Shown here piece by piece: positions 35,731 to 45,103 of a DNA stretch of 64,000 bases. Numbering within the stretch: position 1 is the stretch's first letter; every line of letters begins with the position of its first letter. Source of the stretch: an uncultured Candidatus Actinomarina sp. (GTDB lineage Bacteria; Actinomycetota; Acidimicrobiia; Actinomarinales; Actinomarinaceae). Under the pieces are notes generated by a model. That model was not told the origin of the DNA, did not search any database, and saw nothing but the letters and a program-made list of their open reading frames with translations. The position numbers and the translations under genes are program-made. The stretch spans positions 89,561 to 153,560 of the forward strand of contig CACNFT010000002.1 of assembly GCA_902619825.1 (NCBI GenBank). The letters run 5' to 3'.

Positions 35731-36240
35731 ATGGACGAAAAAAAAATTTTTAGAAGTAACTTAAAAAAAGTTGATTACAAAGAATTTAATCTATCGAATA
35801 AAAATCAAAAATTTATATCAAAATTAATAGAAAGGAAAAAAATATGTACATATATTCCATTGGACTCTGAACTAGATATTAATTTATTCTTAAATACATT
35901 TTTAGAAATTCAAACAACTTTTCTTGATGATAATGAGTTAAATGTTTGTCTTTTGAAAGAACCTTTTGTAATCAACAAACTTAAAATTATGGAACCACAA
36001 AATATAGAGATAGCTAACAGTACTGAAATATTTTTTGTACCAGGATTGGCATTTTCAAAATCTGGAGTACGACTCGGTAGGGGAAAGGGACTTTATGATA
36101 GACTTTTAGCAAAATATCCAAATTCAATAAAGGTAGGAATATGTTCAAGTGTAAATCTTTATGATAAGTTACCCCAAGAATCACACGATATACTAATGGA
36201 TTATGTTCTCACAGAGAACGAAAATTTTAAAATACATTAA
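35731..36240 (+). CDS. 5-formyltetrahydrofolate cyclo-ligase family
   Basis: 169 residues. Converts 5-formyl-THF to 5,10-methenyl-THF with ATP. The C-terminal signature FVPGLAFSKSGVRLGRGKGLYDRLL is clear; the N-terminal third is divergent and Lys/Asn-rich. Divergent from plsC; a TGATATCAT extended -10 element lies at 35708-35716. Followed by an LLM oxidoreductase after 11 bases. Confidence 0.88.
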   Translation: MDEKKIFRSNLKKVDYKEFNLSNKNQKFISKLIERKKICTYIPLDSELDINLFLNTFLEIQTTFLDDNELNVCLLKEPFVINKLKIMEPQNIEIANSTEIFFVPGLAFSKSGVRLGRGKGLYDRLLAKYPNSIKVGICSSVNLYDKLPQESHDILMDYVLTENENFKIH

Positions 36241-36251
36241 AATTACAAATT

Positions 36252-37292
36252 ATGGATATAAGCATCAATGTTGGTTATTTTGGACCTCATATTTCAGAAG
36301 ACAAAGATTTAATCAAAAAATTAGACGATATAGGAGTATCTTGTGTCTGGACGGCTGAAGCTTATGGCTTCGATGCAGTAACACCTCTTGCATATTTCTC
36401 CGCTTTGACTGAGAAGATGAATATTGGTTCAGGTATTATGCAAATTCCTGCAAGAACACCAGCAATGACAGCAATGACAGCTGTAACGCTTGATCAAATG
36501 TCTAAAGGTAGATTTAGATTAGGTTTAGGTGTTTCAGGTCCACAGGTTGTGGAAGGTTGGCACGGTGTACCATATGGAAAGCCACTTAAAAAAACTAGAG
36601 AATATGTAGAACTAGTTCGAAAAATTATTAGCAGGGATGGAAAAGTTGAACATCATGGCGATTATTATGATTTACCCTTAGAAGGTGAGGGGACAACAGG
36701 TTTAGGTAAGCCACTTAAGCTAATTGAGCAACCGTTAAGAAGTGAAATTCCAATATATTTAGCTGCAGTTGGATTAAAAAACGTAGAACTAACAGCAGAA
36801 ATTGCGGAAGGATGGTTACCGTTTATGTACTCACCAATTAAGGGTGAGGATATCTATAAAGAATCTCTAAATAATGGATTCAAAAAATCTGGTGATTCTG
36901 ATAAAAAAAATAAATTTGAAATTGTTACAACTGTATTTGGTCGTGTTTGCGAAGAGGATGAAATTGATCAATATCTATATCCCGCACGAAATATTTATAC
37001 GCTATATGTTGGAGGTATGGGCGCTAAATCAAAAAACTTCTACTACAACTTATTTTGTGAATATGGGTATGAAGATATTGCAGATGAGCTTCAAAATCTT
37101 TATTTGAGCGGTAATAAAAAAGAATCTGAAGAACTTTTTCCAAAAGAGTTGTTAAATGAATTAACACTTGTAGGTACCAAAAAAGACATAGAAAAGAAAT
37201 TAGAAACCTGGAAAGAAAGTAACATAACTGAGATATCTCTCTCGCTTCCAATTGATTTTGAAACGGTTAAATTTATAAAAGAATTATTGTGA
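36252..37292 (+). CDS. LLM-class flavin-dependent oxidoreductase (likely F420-dependent)
   Basis: 346 residues, luciferase-like monooxygenase TIM barrel. Features: SCVWTAEAYGFDAVTPLAYFSALTEKMNIGSGIMQIPARTPAMTAMTAVTLD (seen as GSGIMQIPARTPAMTA), GRFRLGLGVSGPQVVEGWHG, and IPIYLAAVGLKNVELTAEIAEGWLP. This pattern is that of F420-dependent actinobacterial LLM proteins; cofG/cofH in the same window supply the cofactor. Substrate unknown. Its stop overlaps the radical SAM gene start as GTGA, so the two are coupled. Confidence 0.88.
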   Translation: MDISINVGYFGPHISEDKDLIKKLDDIGVSCVWTAEAYGFDAVTPLAYFSALTEKMNIGSGIMQIPARTPAMTAMTAVTLDQMSKGRFRLGLGVSGPQVVEGWHGVPYGKPLKKTREYVELVRKIISRDGKVEHHGDYYDLPLEGEGTTGLGKPLKLIEQPLRSEIPIYLAAVGLKNVELTAEIAEGWLPFMYSPIKGEDIYKESLNNGFKKSGDSDKKNKFEIVTTVFGRVCEEDEIDQYLYPARNIYTLYVGGMGAKSKNFYYNLFCEYGYEDIADELQNLYLSGNKKESEELFPKELLNELTLVGTKKDIEKKLETWKESNITEISLSLPIDFETVKFIKELL

Positions 37293-38632
37293 AAATTCTT
37301 TTAACATCATTTTATGATTTAGGTAAACAACCAAAAATTATCGCTGAAATTGTTGATAAGTATAAATCTGAAAATATTGAATTTGATATTGTTGACTTTT
37401 CAATAGACAATCCCGAAATAAATATAGATCAATATGATGTACTTGGTATATATGCACCAATGCATACTGCAACTGTTTTATCTATTGAATTTCTAAAGAA
37501 CAAATCATTACCAAAGAAAGTATTTACATTTGGTCTTTATGGTTCTGTACTTGAAGATTTTAATTCATCAATCAAACACATTAGCAATATTGAAAATGGA
37601 GAGTTAGATTCATTCTTAGATATAAATAAAAATAAATTATTCTCACTAAAAAACAATATACCAAATAGAGACATTCTTCCCGATATATCTAATTATGCCC
37701 ATCTAGTAAACGGATCTTCAAACTTGATAGCTGGATCAGTTGAAACAACGTATGGTTGTAAACACTCTTGCACACATTGTCCAATACCAATCTCATTTAA
37801 CGGTAATTTTAAGACCTACAGTTTAGAAAAAATATTACTTGATGTTGAAAACCAAGTTAACTCTGGTGCAATGCACATTTCATTTAATGATCCAGATTTT
37901 TTTAATGGTCCAATCCATGCTTTAAAAATACTTGAAAACCTTAATACAAAATTTCCTGAAGTGACTTATGATTCAACAATTAAGGTAGAGCACATAATTA
38001 AGTATGAAAAGTACTTTAAAGAGCTTTCTTCTTTAAATATGATTTTTGTTATATCTGCATTTGAAACTACAAATGATGAAGTTTTAACCATTTTAGAAAA
38101 AAATCATTCAAGTGATGATTTAGCTAACGCTATAGAGATATCACAAACAAATAATATTGATATTCGTCCTACTTGGATGCCTTTTTCTCCATGGACAAAT
38201 CAAAAAGATTTAATTGACATAATTAAATTAATTGAAAATTATAAACTTAGAGAAACGGTTGATCCTATACAATTAACAATCAAATTATTGATTCCTAAGA
38301 ATTCACTTATTCTCCAAAGGTCAGAAATCAAAGGATATCTTAAGGATTATGATAAAAATTCATTAAGTTATATGTGGGATTATAAAAATGAAGAAGTAAA
38401 TATCCTACAAGTTTCTCTTTTTAATTATTTATTAGATACTCCTGATTTGGATGAGCACAGTCAATATCTAGGTATGGTCAAAATTATTGAAAATATGACA
38501 CAATCAAATTTGATATCAGATTTAAATTACAGCTATAAAAATGTACCAAAATTATCAGAAACTTGGTTTTGTTGTGCAGAGCCAAGTCAGATACAACTTG
38601 ATAGAATAAAAACAAATACAGCTTTGATATGA
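37289..38632 (+). CDS. CUAEP/CCAEP-tail type radical SAM protein
   Basis: 447 residues, GTG start. N-terminal about 100 residues look like a B12-binding-type flavodoxin fold (KILLTSFYDLGKQPKIIAE, VLGIYAPMHT). The radical SAM cluster is Cys157-Cys161-Cys164 in TYGCKHSCTHCPIP. Near the end, CCAEP at 428-432 is the diagnostic tail of a family in which some members carry selenocysteine (CUAEP). This copy has two Cys codons. Reaction unknown. Flanked by an LLM oxidoreductase (4-base overlap) and a flavin reductase (4-base overlap), so all three probably act together. Confidence 0.85.
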   Translation: MKILLTSFYDLGKQPKIIAEIVDKYKSENIEFDIVDFSIDNPEINIDQYDVLGIYAPMHTATVLSIEFLKNKSLPKKVFTFGLYGSVLEDFNSSIKHISNIENGELDSFLDINKNKLFSLKNNIPNRDILPDISNYAHLVNGSSNLIAGSVETTYGCKHSCTHCPIPISFNGNFKTYSLEKILLDVENQVNSGAMHISFNDPDFFNGPIHALKILENLNTKFPEVTYDSTIKVEHIIKYEKYFKELSSLNMIFVISAFETTNDEVLTILEKNHSSDDLANAIEISQTNNIDIRPTWMPFSPWTNQKDLIDIIKLIENYKLRETVDPIQLTIKLLIPKNSLILQRSEIKGYLKDYDKNSLSYMWDYKNEEVNILQVSLFNYLLDTPDLDEHSQYLGMVKIIENMTQSNLISDLNYSYKNVPKLSETWFCCAEPSQIQLDRIKTNTALI

Positions 38633-39135
38633 CAGAAGTAACTAATGAAGATATAAACGTATCTACTTGGAAAATTCCAAGCCCACTTGGCATCATTGGA
38701 AGTCATGCAGAAGGCGAGTTCAATGGTATGACTGCTAGCTGGATTACTCAAGTAAGTATGGAACCAGCTCTTATTGGAGTTGGCATTGACAATAAAAGTG
38801 TAACTTTTGACTTAATGAATAGAAGTGATCATTTTACATTAAATATGTTCTCACCCGAATATACAAAAGTCTTCGTAAAATTTTCAAAACCTGCTGAGTA
38901 CTCAGAGGGGTTTTTAAATAAAGAGCCAATAACTTTAACAAAAAACACAGTTCCAATATTTGATAATGCAACTGTATGGTTTGAACTTAAAACTAGCCAA
39001 AAAATTAATCTAGGAACTCATACTTTCTTTATAGGTGAGATTATTGATTGTAAAACACTTAATCCAGATGAAAGGGTCGCTTACATGGGGGACACTAGGA
39101 TGAAATATGGTGGTGTTCCTCGAGGTGGACATTAG
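38629..39135 (+). CDS. Flavin reductase-like FMN-binding protein
   Basis: 168 residues. Flavin reductase domain with SHAEGEFNGMTASWITQVSMEPALIGVGIDNKS, typical of NAD(P)H:FMN oxidoreductases and diflavin-type electron carriers. It may supply reduced flavin or pass electrons to the adjacent radical SAM enzyme. ATG overlaps the radical SAM stop. Ends GGVPRGGH. Confidence 0.85.
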   Translation: MTEVTNEDINVSTWKIPSPLGIIGSHAEGEFNGMTASWITQVSMEPALIGVGIDNKSVTFDLMNRSDHFTLNMFSPEYTKVFVKFSKPAEYSEGFLNKEPITLTKNTVPIFDNATVWFELKTSQKINLGTHTFFIGEIIDCKTLNPDERVAYMGDTRMKYGGVPRGGH

Positions 39136-39208
39136 TTTACATTTATTTAATATCTTAGAATTTTTCATTAGAAATCCTTGATTTATAATTAAAAATAAAA
39201 GGATTTAT

Positions 39209-39745
39209 ATGAAATTAAAAAAAGGCGATTCAATTAACGAACTAACCTTACCTTCTGTAGATGGCTCCACATTTAATCTTGAAACAATAAAAGGAAAGAA
39301 AGCTATGATATCTTTTTATAGATATTCTTCGTGTCCGTTTTGCCATTTACGAATAAATGAAATTATTTCTAAAAAAAGTGAATTTGGAGATAATTTTGTT
39401 CCAATTGCAATATTTGATTGTGACTTTGATGATTTAGTAAAAAATTCAAAAAAACATGATGGTGAAATAACAATTCTCTGTGATGATGATCGTATTTATT
39501 TTGATAAGTTTGAGGTTCAAAACAGTTTCCTCAGATTTTTAGTTGGTATAACAATTAGAGTAGATCGCTTTTTTAAAGCTCTTTTAAAAGGATATAACCC
39601 AGCTTCAAATATGAGCGGTGCATTTTTAGGATTACCAGCAGATATACTTGTTGATGAAAACGGGGTCGTCCAAAAAGCATTATATGGATCTCACACAGCA
39701 AATCATATTCCTTTGAACGAAGTTGTTCAGTTTTCAAAGAGTTAA
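39209..39745 (+). CDS. Peroxiredoxin-like (AhpC/TSA) thiol protein with CPFC
   Basis: 178 residues. Thioredoxin fold with YRYSSCPFCHLRINEI, a CxxC at the site where relatives may carry selenocysteine; both are Cys codons (TGT and TGC) here. C-terminal GLPADILVDENGVVQKALYG is typical of AhpC/TSA family. Has its own AAAGGA ribosome site and a TATAAT box upstream (73-base gap holds nothing else). Likely removes peroxides or acts as a thiol redox partner of the gene cluster before it. Confidence 0.82.
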   Translation: MKLKKGDSINELTLPSVDGSTFNLETIKGKKAMISFYRYSSCPFCHLRINEIISKKSEFGDNFVPIAIFDCDFDDLVKNSKKHDGEITILCDDDRIYFDKFEVQNSFLRFLVGITIRVDRFFKALLKGYNPASNMSGAFLGLPADILVDENGVVQKALYGSHTANHIPLNEVVQFSKS

Positions 39746-39756
39746 AATATTTATTA

Positions 39757-41283
39757 TTGAAAAAAGAAATTATTGAATATAAGTTCACTGAACTTGAAAA
39801 TACATATAGTTTAGGTGAAAATAATCAGGAATCATTACTGCTTGATATAACTTCTGATAATACTAAACCATATTCCTTAACTCCAACTTTCAATAAATCT
39901 ATAAAACGTTATTGTTGGGTGCCAAAAACCAAAGATGATAATCTTAACATAGATATCCAAACTAAAGACAAGACAGAAGTTTTTTTAAATAATAAGTTGA
40001 TTACAACAAATAAATTTAAAATACTTGCTAAATATGGACCTAAGGAATATGTTTTAAAAATTCAAAAACAAAATGAAATTGATACATATTGCATCGTAAC
40101 GTTGCCTATATATTTTCCACCTTTGAATATAAAAATTGGAAATCCAGACAAGGTTTCTGATGGGAATATTTTTACTAGTATATTTATTGTTCCAAAATTA
40201 TTTCATTGGCCTTTAATTATTAAAGACGTGATTAATTACTTTCCTGAATCAAAAAAGAACTATCTTCAATTTCTTTTTCAAAATATTCGAACAAGAATAA
40301 AAATTCCAAAAATTGTTCAAGAACAAACTGAACAAAAACTCGAAAAATCAAGGAGGTATCTTCCTTACATAATGATGTTAGACAAATTTGGTGTACCAAT
40401 ATGGTATAAAATGGCAGGTATCGGGTTTTCAGCTTTTCGTCCCTACAAAAATGGTTATTACTATGGTGCAGTAAGCAATTACCCTCAATTCGCAATCGGA
40501 CTGGGAAAGACAGTTTTGCTAGATAAAGATTTCAATATTGTAGGATATAAACAAATAAACGAATCTAAAATTTCTACGGAACTTCATGAATTCCAATATC
40601 TAGAAGATGACACAATTATTCAAATTGGTTCAAAAACTCATAAATATGATAAACAGCTTGTTGATAGTGGAATCATTTCTATTAAAAATAAGAATAAAGG
40701 TTTAAATTTTTTATGGGATTCTATAGATCATGTATCTCCAGATTTCTCAAATGTACCCTCTAAAGAGTGGTCGATGCAAAGAAATGATTATTTTCATATG
40801 AATGCTGTAAGAATCTTGAGAGATGGTAACTATCTTGCATCTGCAAGGCATACACAAACAATAATGAAAATAGATAAAACAACTGGAAAAATTTTATGGC
40901 ATATGGGAAAAGGCAAATTGAACGATTTTAGTTTTATAGATGATCCGTACAATGGTTTTTCACATCAACACGCTCCTGAGGAACTTGACAATGGAAACTT
41001 ACTTATATGGGATAATGGAATCAACTCAATAAAAAATGCATCTAGGGTTTGTGAATACAAAGTAAATGAAGATGATTTAACGGCAACACTTGTTTGGTCA
41101 AAAGTATTTACTAACTTGCAAGCAAATGTAGCTGGAAACTGCATGCAAATAAATGAAGAAAAATTTATCGCTGCATTCGGATCCCAAGGTTACATAGAAG
41201 AATTTATGAAAGATGGGTCTAAAGTTTTGTCTCTTGATCCAGGAGGATTAATTTATCAAGTTATGAAAACGGTAGATTATTAA
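39757..41283 (+). CDS. Arylsulfotransferase (ASST) family protein
   Basis: 508 residues, TTG start. C-terminal beta-propeller of the ASST family: LDKFGVPIWYKMAG, YFHMNAVRILRDGNYLASARHTQTIMKIDKTTGKILWHMGKGK (seen as ILWHMGKGK), SHQHAPEELDNGNLLIWDNG. Known ASSTs transfer sulfate between phenols using a histidine. No signal peptide is visible, so it may be cytoplasmic or the start may be further off. Overlaps the convergent BASS transporter by 4 bases. Confidence 0.8.
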   Translation: MKKEIIEYKFTELENTYSLGENNQESLLLDITSDNTKPYSLTPTFNKSIKRYCWVPKTKDDNLNIDIQTKDKTEVFLNNKLITTNKFKILAKYGPKEYVLKIQKQNEIDTYCIVTLPIYFPPLNIKIGNPDKVSDGNIFTSIFIVPKLFHWPLIIKDVINYFPESKKNYLQFLFQNIRTRIKIPKIVQEQTEQKLEKSRRYLPYIMMLDKFGVPIWYKMAGIGFSAFRPYKNGYYYGAVSNYPQFAIGLGKTVLLDKDFNIVGYKQINESKISTELHEFQYLEDDTIIQIGSKTHKYDKQLVDSGIISIKNKNKGLNFLWDSIDHVSPDFSNVPSKEWSMQRNDYFHMNAVRILRDGNYLASARHTQTIMKIDKTTGKILWHMGKGKLNDFSFIDDPYNGFSHQHAPEELDNGNLLIWDNGINSIKNASRVCEYKVNEDDLTATLVWSKVFTNLQANVAGNCMQINEEKFIAAFGSQGYIEEFMKDGSKVLSLDPGGLIYQVMKTVDY

Positions 41284-42128
41284 TTTCTACTTTTATATAC
41301 TGCGTAAAATCCTACAAGTATAGAGCTTATCAAGAAGTAGCTTAAAGCAACAATCGTAATGATATTTATTTCAAGTAATGAAGCTACAGCTGCAGCTATT
41401 GGAAAATTTTGTAATGTTCCCTCTGCGATGATTCCTTTTCTGTCCACATCGCTTATATTTGATATTTTTGATATAAAATTTATTCCAACAAATATAATTA
41501 ACAAATTCACAATTACAAAAATAAAGGATGATTTAAAAATATCGACAATAACATCACTCAACTCTATTGGTACACCTATCGCAATAATTAATGTAACCAC
41601 AGTAAATATTTTTTTAATATTTGGTTGAGAGTTAAGTGCCTTCTCGGGGAAATAATATTTCAATATCATACCAATAACTACAGGTATTAAAACAAGGTAG
41701 AGTAATTGAATTAATAATTCTGTTGAGTCAATTTTTACCTGTACACCAACTCTATTATTGAATATAGATGCAACATTAAGCCAAAACGGAATGGTTGCAA
41801 ATGCTATAAGCTGAGTCACGATTGTAAGTGATGTAGTAAGAGCAACATTACCTTTCATTAGGGAGGAATACATTGAAGATATATGACCTCCAGGAGCACA
41901 CATAATTACAATAATTCCAATCGCTATTGATTGTAAATCTATAAAAAAGCTAGTAATAATTCCAACTATTGGAAGAAGTGTAATTTGAATTAAGAGTCCC
42001 ACAATTGAGCTTTTGGAATTTGTAAATAAATTTTTAAAACTGTCAATGTCTAAATCTGTACCAACGCCAATCATCAATAATGGAATCAGATAAGGTACTA
42101 AATCCAAAAAAATAGAATTAATTTCCAT
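41280..42128 (-). CDS. Bile acid:sodium symporter (BASS) family transporter
   Basis: 282 residues, about 8-9 membrane helices. Motif region IVIMCAPGGHISSMYSSLMKGNVALTTSLT is typical of BASS proteins, which move organic anions with sodium. Substrate unknown; the neighbouring sulfotransferase and sulfatase-like genes make an organic sulfate or acid possible (inference). Confidence 0.82.
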   Translation of the reverse strand: MEINSIFLDLVPYLIPLLMIGVGTDLDIDSFKNLFTNSKSSIVGLLIQITLLPIVGIITSFFIDLQSIAIGIIVIMCAPGGHISSMYSSLMKGNVALTTSLTIVTQLIAFATIPFWLNVASIFNNRVGVQVKIDSTELLIQLLYLVLIPVVIGMILKYYFPEKALNSQPNIKKIFTVVTLIIAIGVPIELSDVIVDIFKSSFIFVIVNLLIIFVGINFISKISNISDVDRKGIIAEGTLQNFPIAAAVASLLEINIITIVALSYFLISSILVGFYAVYKSRN

Positions 42129-42224
42129 TTAGTTAATATTATTAGAAAATCAATACAATGCATTAAATGTAAACATAAATGAAAAAAGAACAAAAATTTC
42201 CTAATACGTCTCATTTTTATCGCA

Positions 42225-42956
42225 ATGTCCAAAGTGCAAAACTACAATAATACTGAGGCATTAATGAAAAAAGCAGCATTTAAAATCATTACATACATAT
42301 CGATTTTTTTGGTTCTTCCATTTTTAAAATTATTTGGTAAAAAATATTACGAAACTAAGGTAGTCCCTAAACTATTAACTGTTCTCTGTAATACAAAACC
42401 TAATCATTATCAAAGAAAAAAGGTTGTTCCATTAGCAACTGGAGATGTTGTTGAAATAGGTGTGGGGCCAGGATTGAATTTACAATATTACAACTTTGAA
42501 AAGGTCAACAAAGTTATTGGAATAGATCCTTCAGATGAACTAAATAAAATTGCCAAAAAGAATGCTGATAAGGTCAATTTAGATATCGAATTTAATTTAT
42601 CCTCAGCTGAAAGTATAGATTTACCTACATCATCTGTTGATTCCGTTGTTTGTACTTTCTCATTGTGTTCTATTCCCGATCCAAATAGAGCTTTAAATGA
42701 AATTTATAGGATTCTAAAGCCAGGGGGAAAATACTTTTTTTGTGAACATGGAATTTCACCAGATCTGACCACTAGAGTTTTTCAAAATGCTACCAACATA
42801 TTTTATCCAAAATTATCAGGAGGTTGTCATGCAAATAGAGATATACCAAAGTTAATTACTGATTCCGGATTAAATATTATTGAAAAAGACACAATGTACT
42901 TACCTGGATCTGTAAAATTCCTTGGGTTTAATTACTGGGGTGTAGCTGTTCGTTAG
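42225..42956 (+). CDS. Class I SAM-dependent methyltransferase
   Basis: 243 residues from ATG 42225. ATG 42264 has a GAGG 5 bases upstream and may be the real start. A hydrophobic N-terminal stretch (FKIITYISIFLVLPFLKLFG) suggests membrane attachment. SAM site VVEIGVGPGLNLQYY, then GIDPSDEL, FTCSLCSI-like (VCTFSLCSIPDPNRALNEIYRILKPGG seen as SLCSIPDP). Resembles the UbiE/METTL7-like group. Overlaps convergent dehalogenase gene by 4 bases. Confidence 0.82.
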   Translation: MSKVQNYNNTEALMKKAAFKIITYISIFLVLPFLKLFGKKYYETKVVPKLLTVLCNTKPNHYQRKKVVPLATGDVVEIGVGPGLNLQYYNFEKVNKVIGIDPSDELNKIAKKNADKVNLDIEFNLSSAESIDLPTSSVDSVVCTFSLCSIPDPNRALNEIYRILKPGGKYFFCEHGISPDLTTRVFQNATNIFYPKLSGGCHANRDIPKLITDSGLNIIEKDTMYLPGSVKFLGFNYWGVAVR

Positions 42957-43852
42957 ATGTCTTTTATTGACAAAATAGCATCAACGCATGCTTTTGGTTG
43001 ATCTTCTTGTAAAAAATGTCCAGCGTCTTCAATTGTTACATGAGGCATATCTTTGCACCCTGGGATTAATTTATAAAATGAATTTTCAACACCAGAAAAT
43101 ATGGGGTCCTTATCGCTAAATGCGCATAAAAATGGTTTATTCCATTCTCTTAAGATTTTCCAGGCTTCTTTATTTGGTTCTGCACTTGGAGTTCTAGGTG
43201 TGCCTGGAACTAAGTTTGGAAATTGTCTAACTCCTTGTTTGTGATCATCATCTGGAAATGGAGCATTGTATGCAACAAGCGCATTATCATCTATTCCTTT
43301 TGTTGTACCATTCCTGACTTGTCCAGCAACATGAAGGTCAGGTTTGATCTGTAAAAATTCACGAAACACAGCAAACCCTTCACTCAAAGGAGCTTTACCA
43401 GTTGGCAGTCCTGTATTAGCAGCAACTATTTTTTCAAATCTATCACCATACTTAGCTGCGAGCCTTAAACCTATCAAGCCTCCCCAGTCTTGACAGAAGA
43501 GTGTAATATTTTTTAAATTAGTATTCTCAATAAATTGTGACATCCAATCTACAAATCCTTCATAGGAATAGTTATATCTCACTGAAAATTTATCTGATTT
43601 TCCAAATCCAGGTAAATCAGGAACAACTACTCGGTATCCATTCTCTTTTAATGGATCGATCATGTTTCTGTATAAATATCCCCAAGTAGGATTCCCATGT
43701 AAAAGAAGAATACATTCATCACTACTAGAATTTTCATCAACAAAATGAATATCCAATTCTCCAAATTCTGACATTACAGTTGTGAAATTTTCTTTATATT
43801 TCCAATCACTTAGATTTTCAAATAAAGTTAAATCTGTTTTTAAAATTGACAT
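42953..43852 (-). CDS. Haloalkane dehalogenase-like alpha/beta hydrolase
   Basis: 299 residues. Signatures of haloalkane dehalogenases: LLLHGNPTWGYLYRNM (oxyanion and halide Trp), nucleophile Asp in LFCQDWGGLIGLRLA, and DAGHFLQED with the catalytic His. The cap domain has DHKQGVRQFPNLVPGTP. Hydrolyses carbon-halogen bonds; epoxide hydrolase is an alternative, but the HGNPTW plus QDWGG pair favours dehalogenase. No halide-specific partner gene nearby. Confidence 0.85.
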   Translation of the reverse strand: MSILKTDLTLFENLSDWKYKENFTTVMSEFGELDIHFVDENSSSDECILLLHGNPTWGYLYRNMIDPLKENGYRVVVPDLPGFGKSDKFSVRYNYSYEGFVDWMSQFIENTNLKNITLFCQDWGGLIGLRLAAKYGDRFEKIVAANTGLPTGKAPLSEGFAVFREFLQIKPDLHVAGQVRNGTTKGIDDNALVAYNAPFPDDDHKQGVRQFPNLVPGTPRTPSAEPNKEAWKILREWNKPFLCAFSDKDPIFSGVENSFYKLIPGCKDMPHVTIEDAGHFLQEDQPKACVDAILSIKDI

Positions 43853-43931
43853 GATTATATTTTAGTGGTCATGATTAAAATTTTCTTATTTACTTCAAAG
43901 TAACTATCAAGCCTAAAAAACTTAAATTAAT

Positions 43932-44567
43932 ATGAATATGATGAGAAAAACTATCAATAAGTCTCTTCCATATATTGTTGGAATAATTATCGGAATCGTA
44001 AGTTTTCTACCATTTACAAGACCAACAACTACAGCCGCATTCCTAACTGGTTTTGGGAAAGATGCTATTAATCAGTGGAATTATTATCTTGATTACGGAT
44101 TAGAGTCTCAAAATATTTGGCAAAGGGCTTATGTTTCATTATTAGGATTACTACCTAGCGCTAGCCCCGAAGTTATTTATCTGCAGACAAGTTTTGATGA
44201 CAGGGGAGAGTCACTATCAGGTAACTGCAGCTACACACTATCAGGAGAAGTTCCTGATGCACGGTACTGGAGTTATGCGATTTATGGAAATGATAACTAT
44301 TATCTACAAGATCCTAATAGCTTATTAGATGAACCAACTTTCGATGATTTGTTTGCTCAAGTTACAAATGGAAGCGAGCTTACATCGATAATTGGTGAAA
44401 ATTACATAATTAAAATAGATAATAATCTAATTAATCAAAATGGTACATTAAGTCATTTTGGAAATGATTTCACCTTAATTTATAGAATTTACGGACCTAA
44501 CTTAAATTATTATGAAAATCCAACATCGATTCCTGTCGCAAGCATTATCAATGAAGGTTGTAAATGA
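43932..44567 (+). CDS. DUF1214 domain membrane-anchored protein
   Basis: 211 residues. One N-terminal helix (YIVGIIIGIVSFLPF), then a DUF1214 beta domain: NCSYTLSGEVPDARYWSYAIYGNDNYYLQD. Overlaps the next gene (DUF1254) by 4 bases. The two domains are normally found together, often in one protein; here they are split on two adjacent genes. Function unknown. Confidence 0.75.
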   Translation: MNMMRKTINKSLPYIVGIIIGIVSFLPFTRPTTTAAFLTGFGKDAINQWNYYLDYGLESQNIWQRAYVSLLGLLPSASPEVIYLQTSFDDRGESLSGNCSYTLSGEVPDARYWSYAIYGNDNYYLQDPNSLLDEPTFDDLFAQVTNGSELTSIIGENYIIKIDNNLINQNGTLSHFGNDFTLIYRIYGPNLNYYENPTSIPVASIINEGCK

Positions 44568-45103
44568 AAAGTTGGACTATAAGAATTTCAATAGTTGCTT
44601 TGGTCACCCACGTGTTTTTAATTTTTATGGGTCCATATATAGTTATGAATCAACTGGATAGGAATATTGCTGATGCTATCGAAAATCCCTTCGAAGGTTG
44701 TGAAGATACTTATGACGGTATAATTGGATATTTAGACCAGGTTTGTATCTCTAAAAGATCTTCAACAAGAATGCCAAATTATGATTTTATGTACACCATG
44801 TGCAGATATGACTTAGCTAATGGGAATTTATTTGTATCTATGCCCGTACCAGAAGATGAACGTTACTGGGTTGTTCATGTTCACAATAACAATACAACTG
44901 TTGAGTTTAAAATTAATAATTTACAAATAGAAAATGAAAGGTATGAATTTTTGGTAACAAGCTCAAATAACCAAAATGAAGAAATCAAAACTATACAAAC
45001 AACAAATAAAGGAACAGTTTTTTGGAGACTGTTAGTTAATACAGCAGATGAGATCTCTAAATTAGATGAGTTTAGAAGGACTACAGTTTGTGAATACAGA
45101 TAA
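44564..45103 (+). CDS. DUF1254-like domain membrane-anchored protein
   Basis: 179 residues. Signal-anchor helix (IRISIVALVTHVFLIFMGPYIV), then a domain with NYDFMYTMCRYDLANGNLFVSMPVPEDERYWVVHVHN, which fits the DUF1254 part of DUF1254/DUF1214 pairs. Coupled to the DUF1214 gene by ATGA. Probably faces outside with its partner. Overlaps the start of the MBL-fold gene. Confidence 0.68.
   Translation: MKSWTIRISIVALVTHVFLIFMGPYIVMNQLDRNIADAIENPFEGCEDTYDGIIGYLDQVCISKRSSTRMPNYDFMYTMCRYDLANGNLFVSMPVPEDERYWVVHVHNNNTTVEFKINNLQIENERYEFLVTSSNNQNEEIKTIQTTNKGTVFWRLLVNTADEISKLDEFRRTTVCEYR

Noticed and set aside
38568..38582. Selenocysteine in the radical SAM tail
   Set aside because: Both codons of CCAEP are ordinary Cys codons (TGT and TGT/TGC), with no in-frame TGA.
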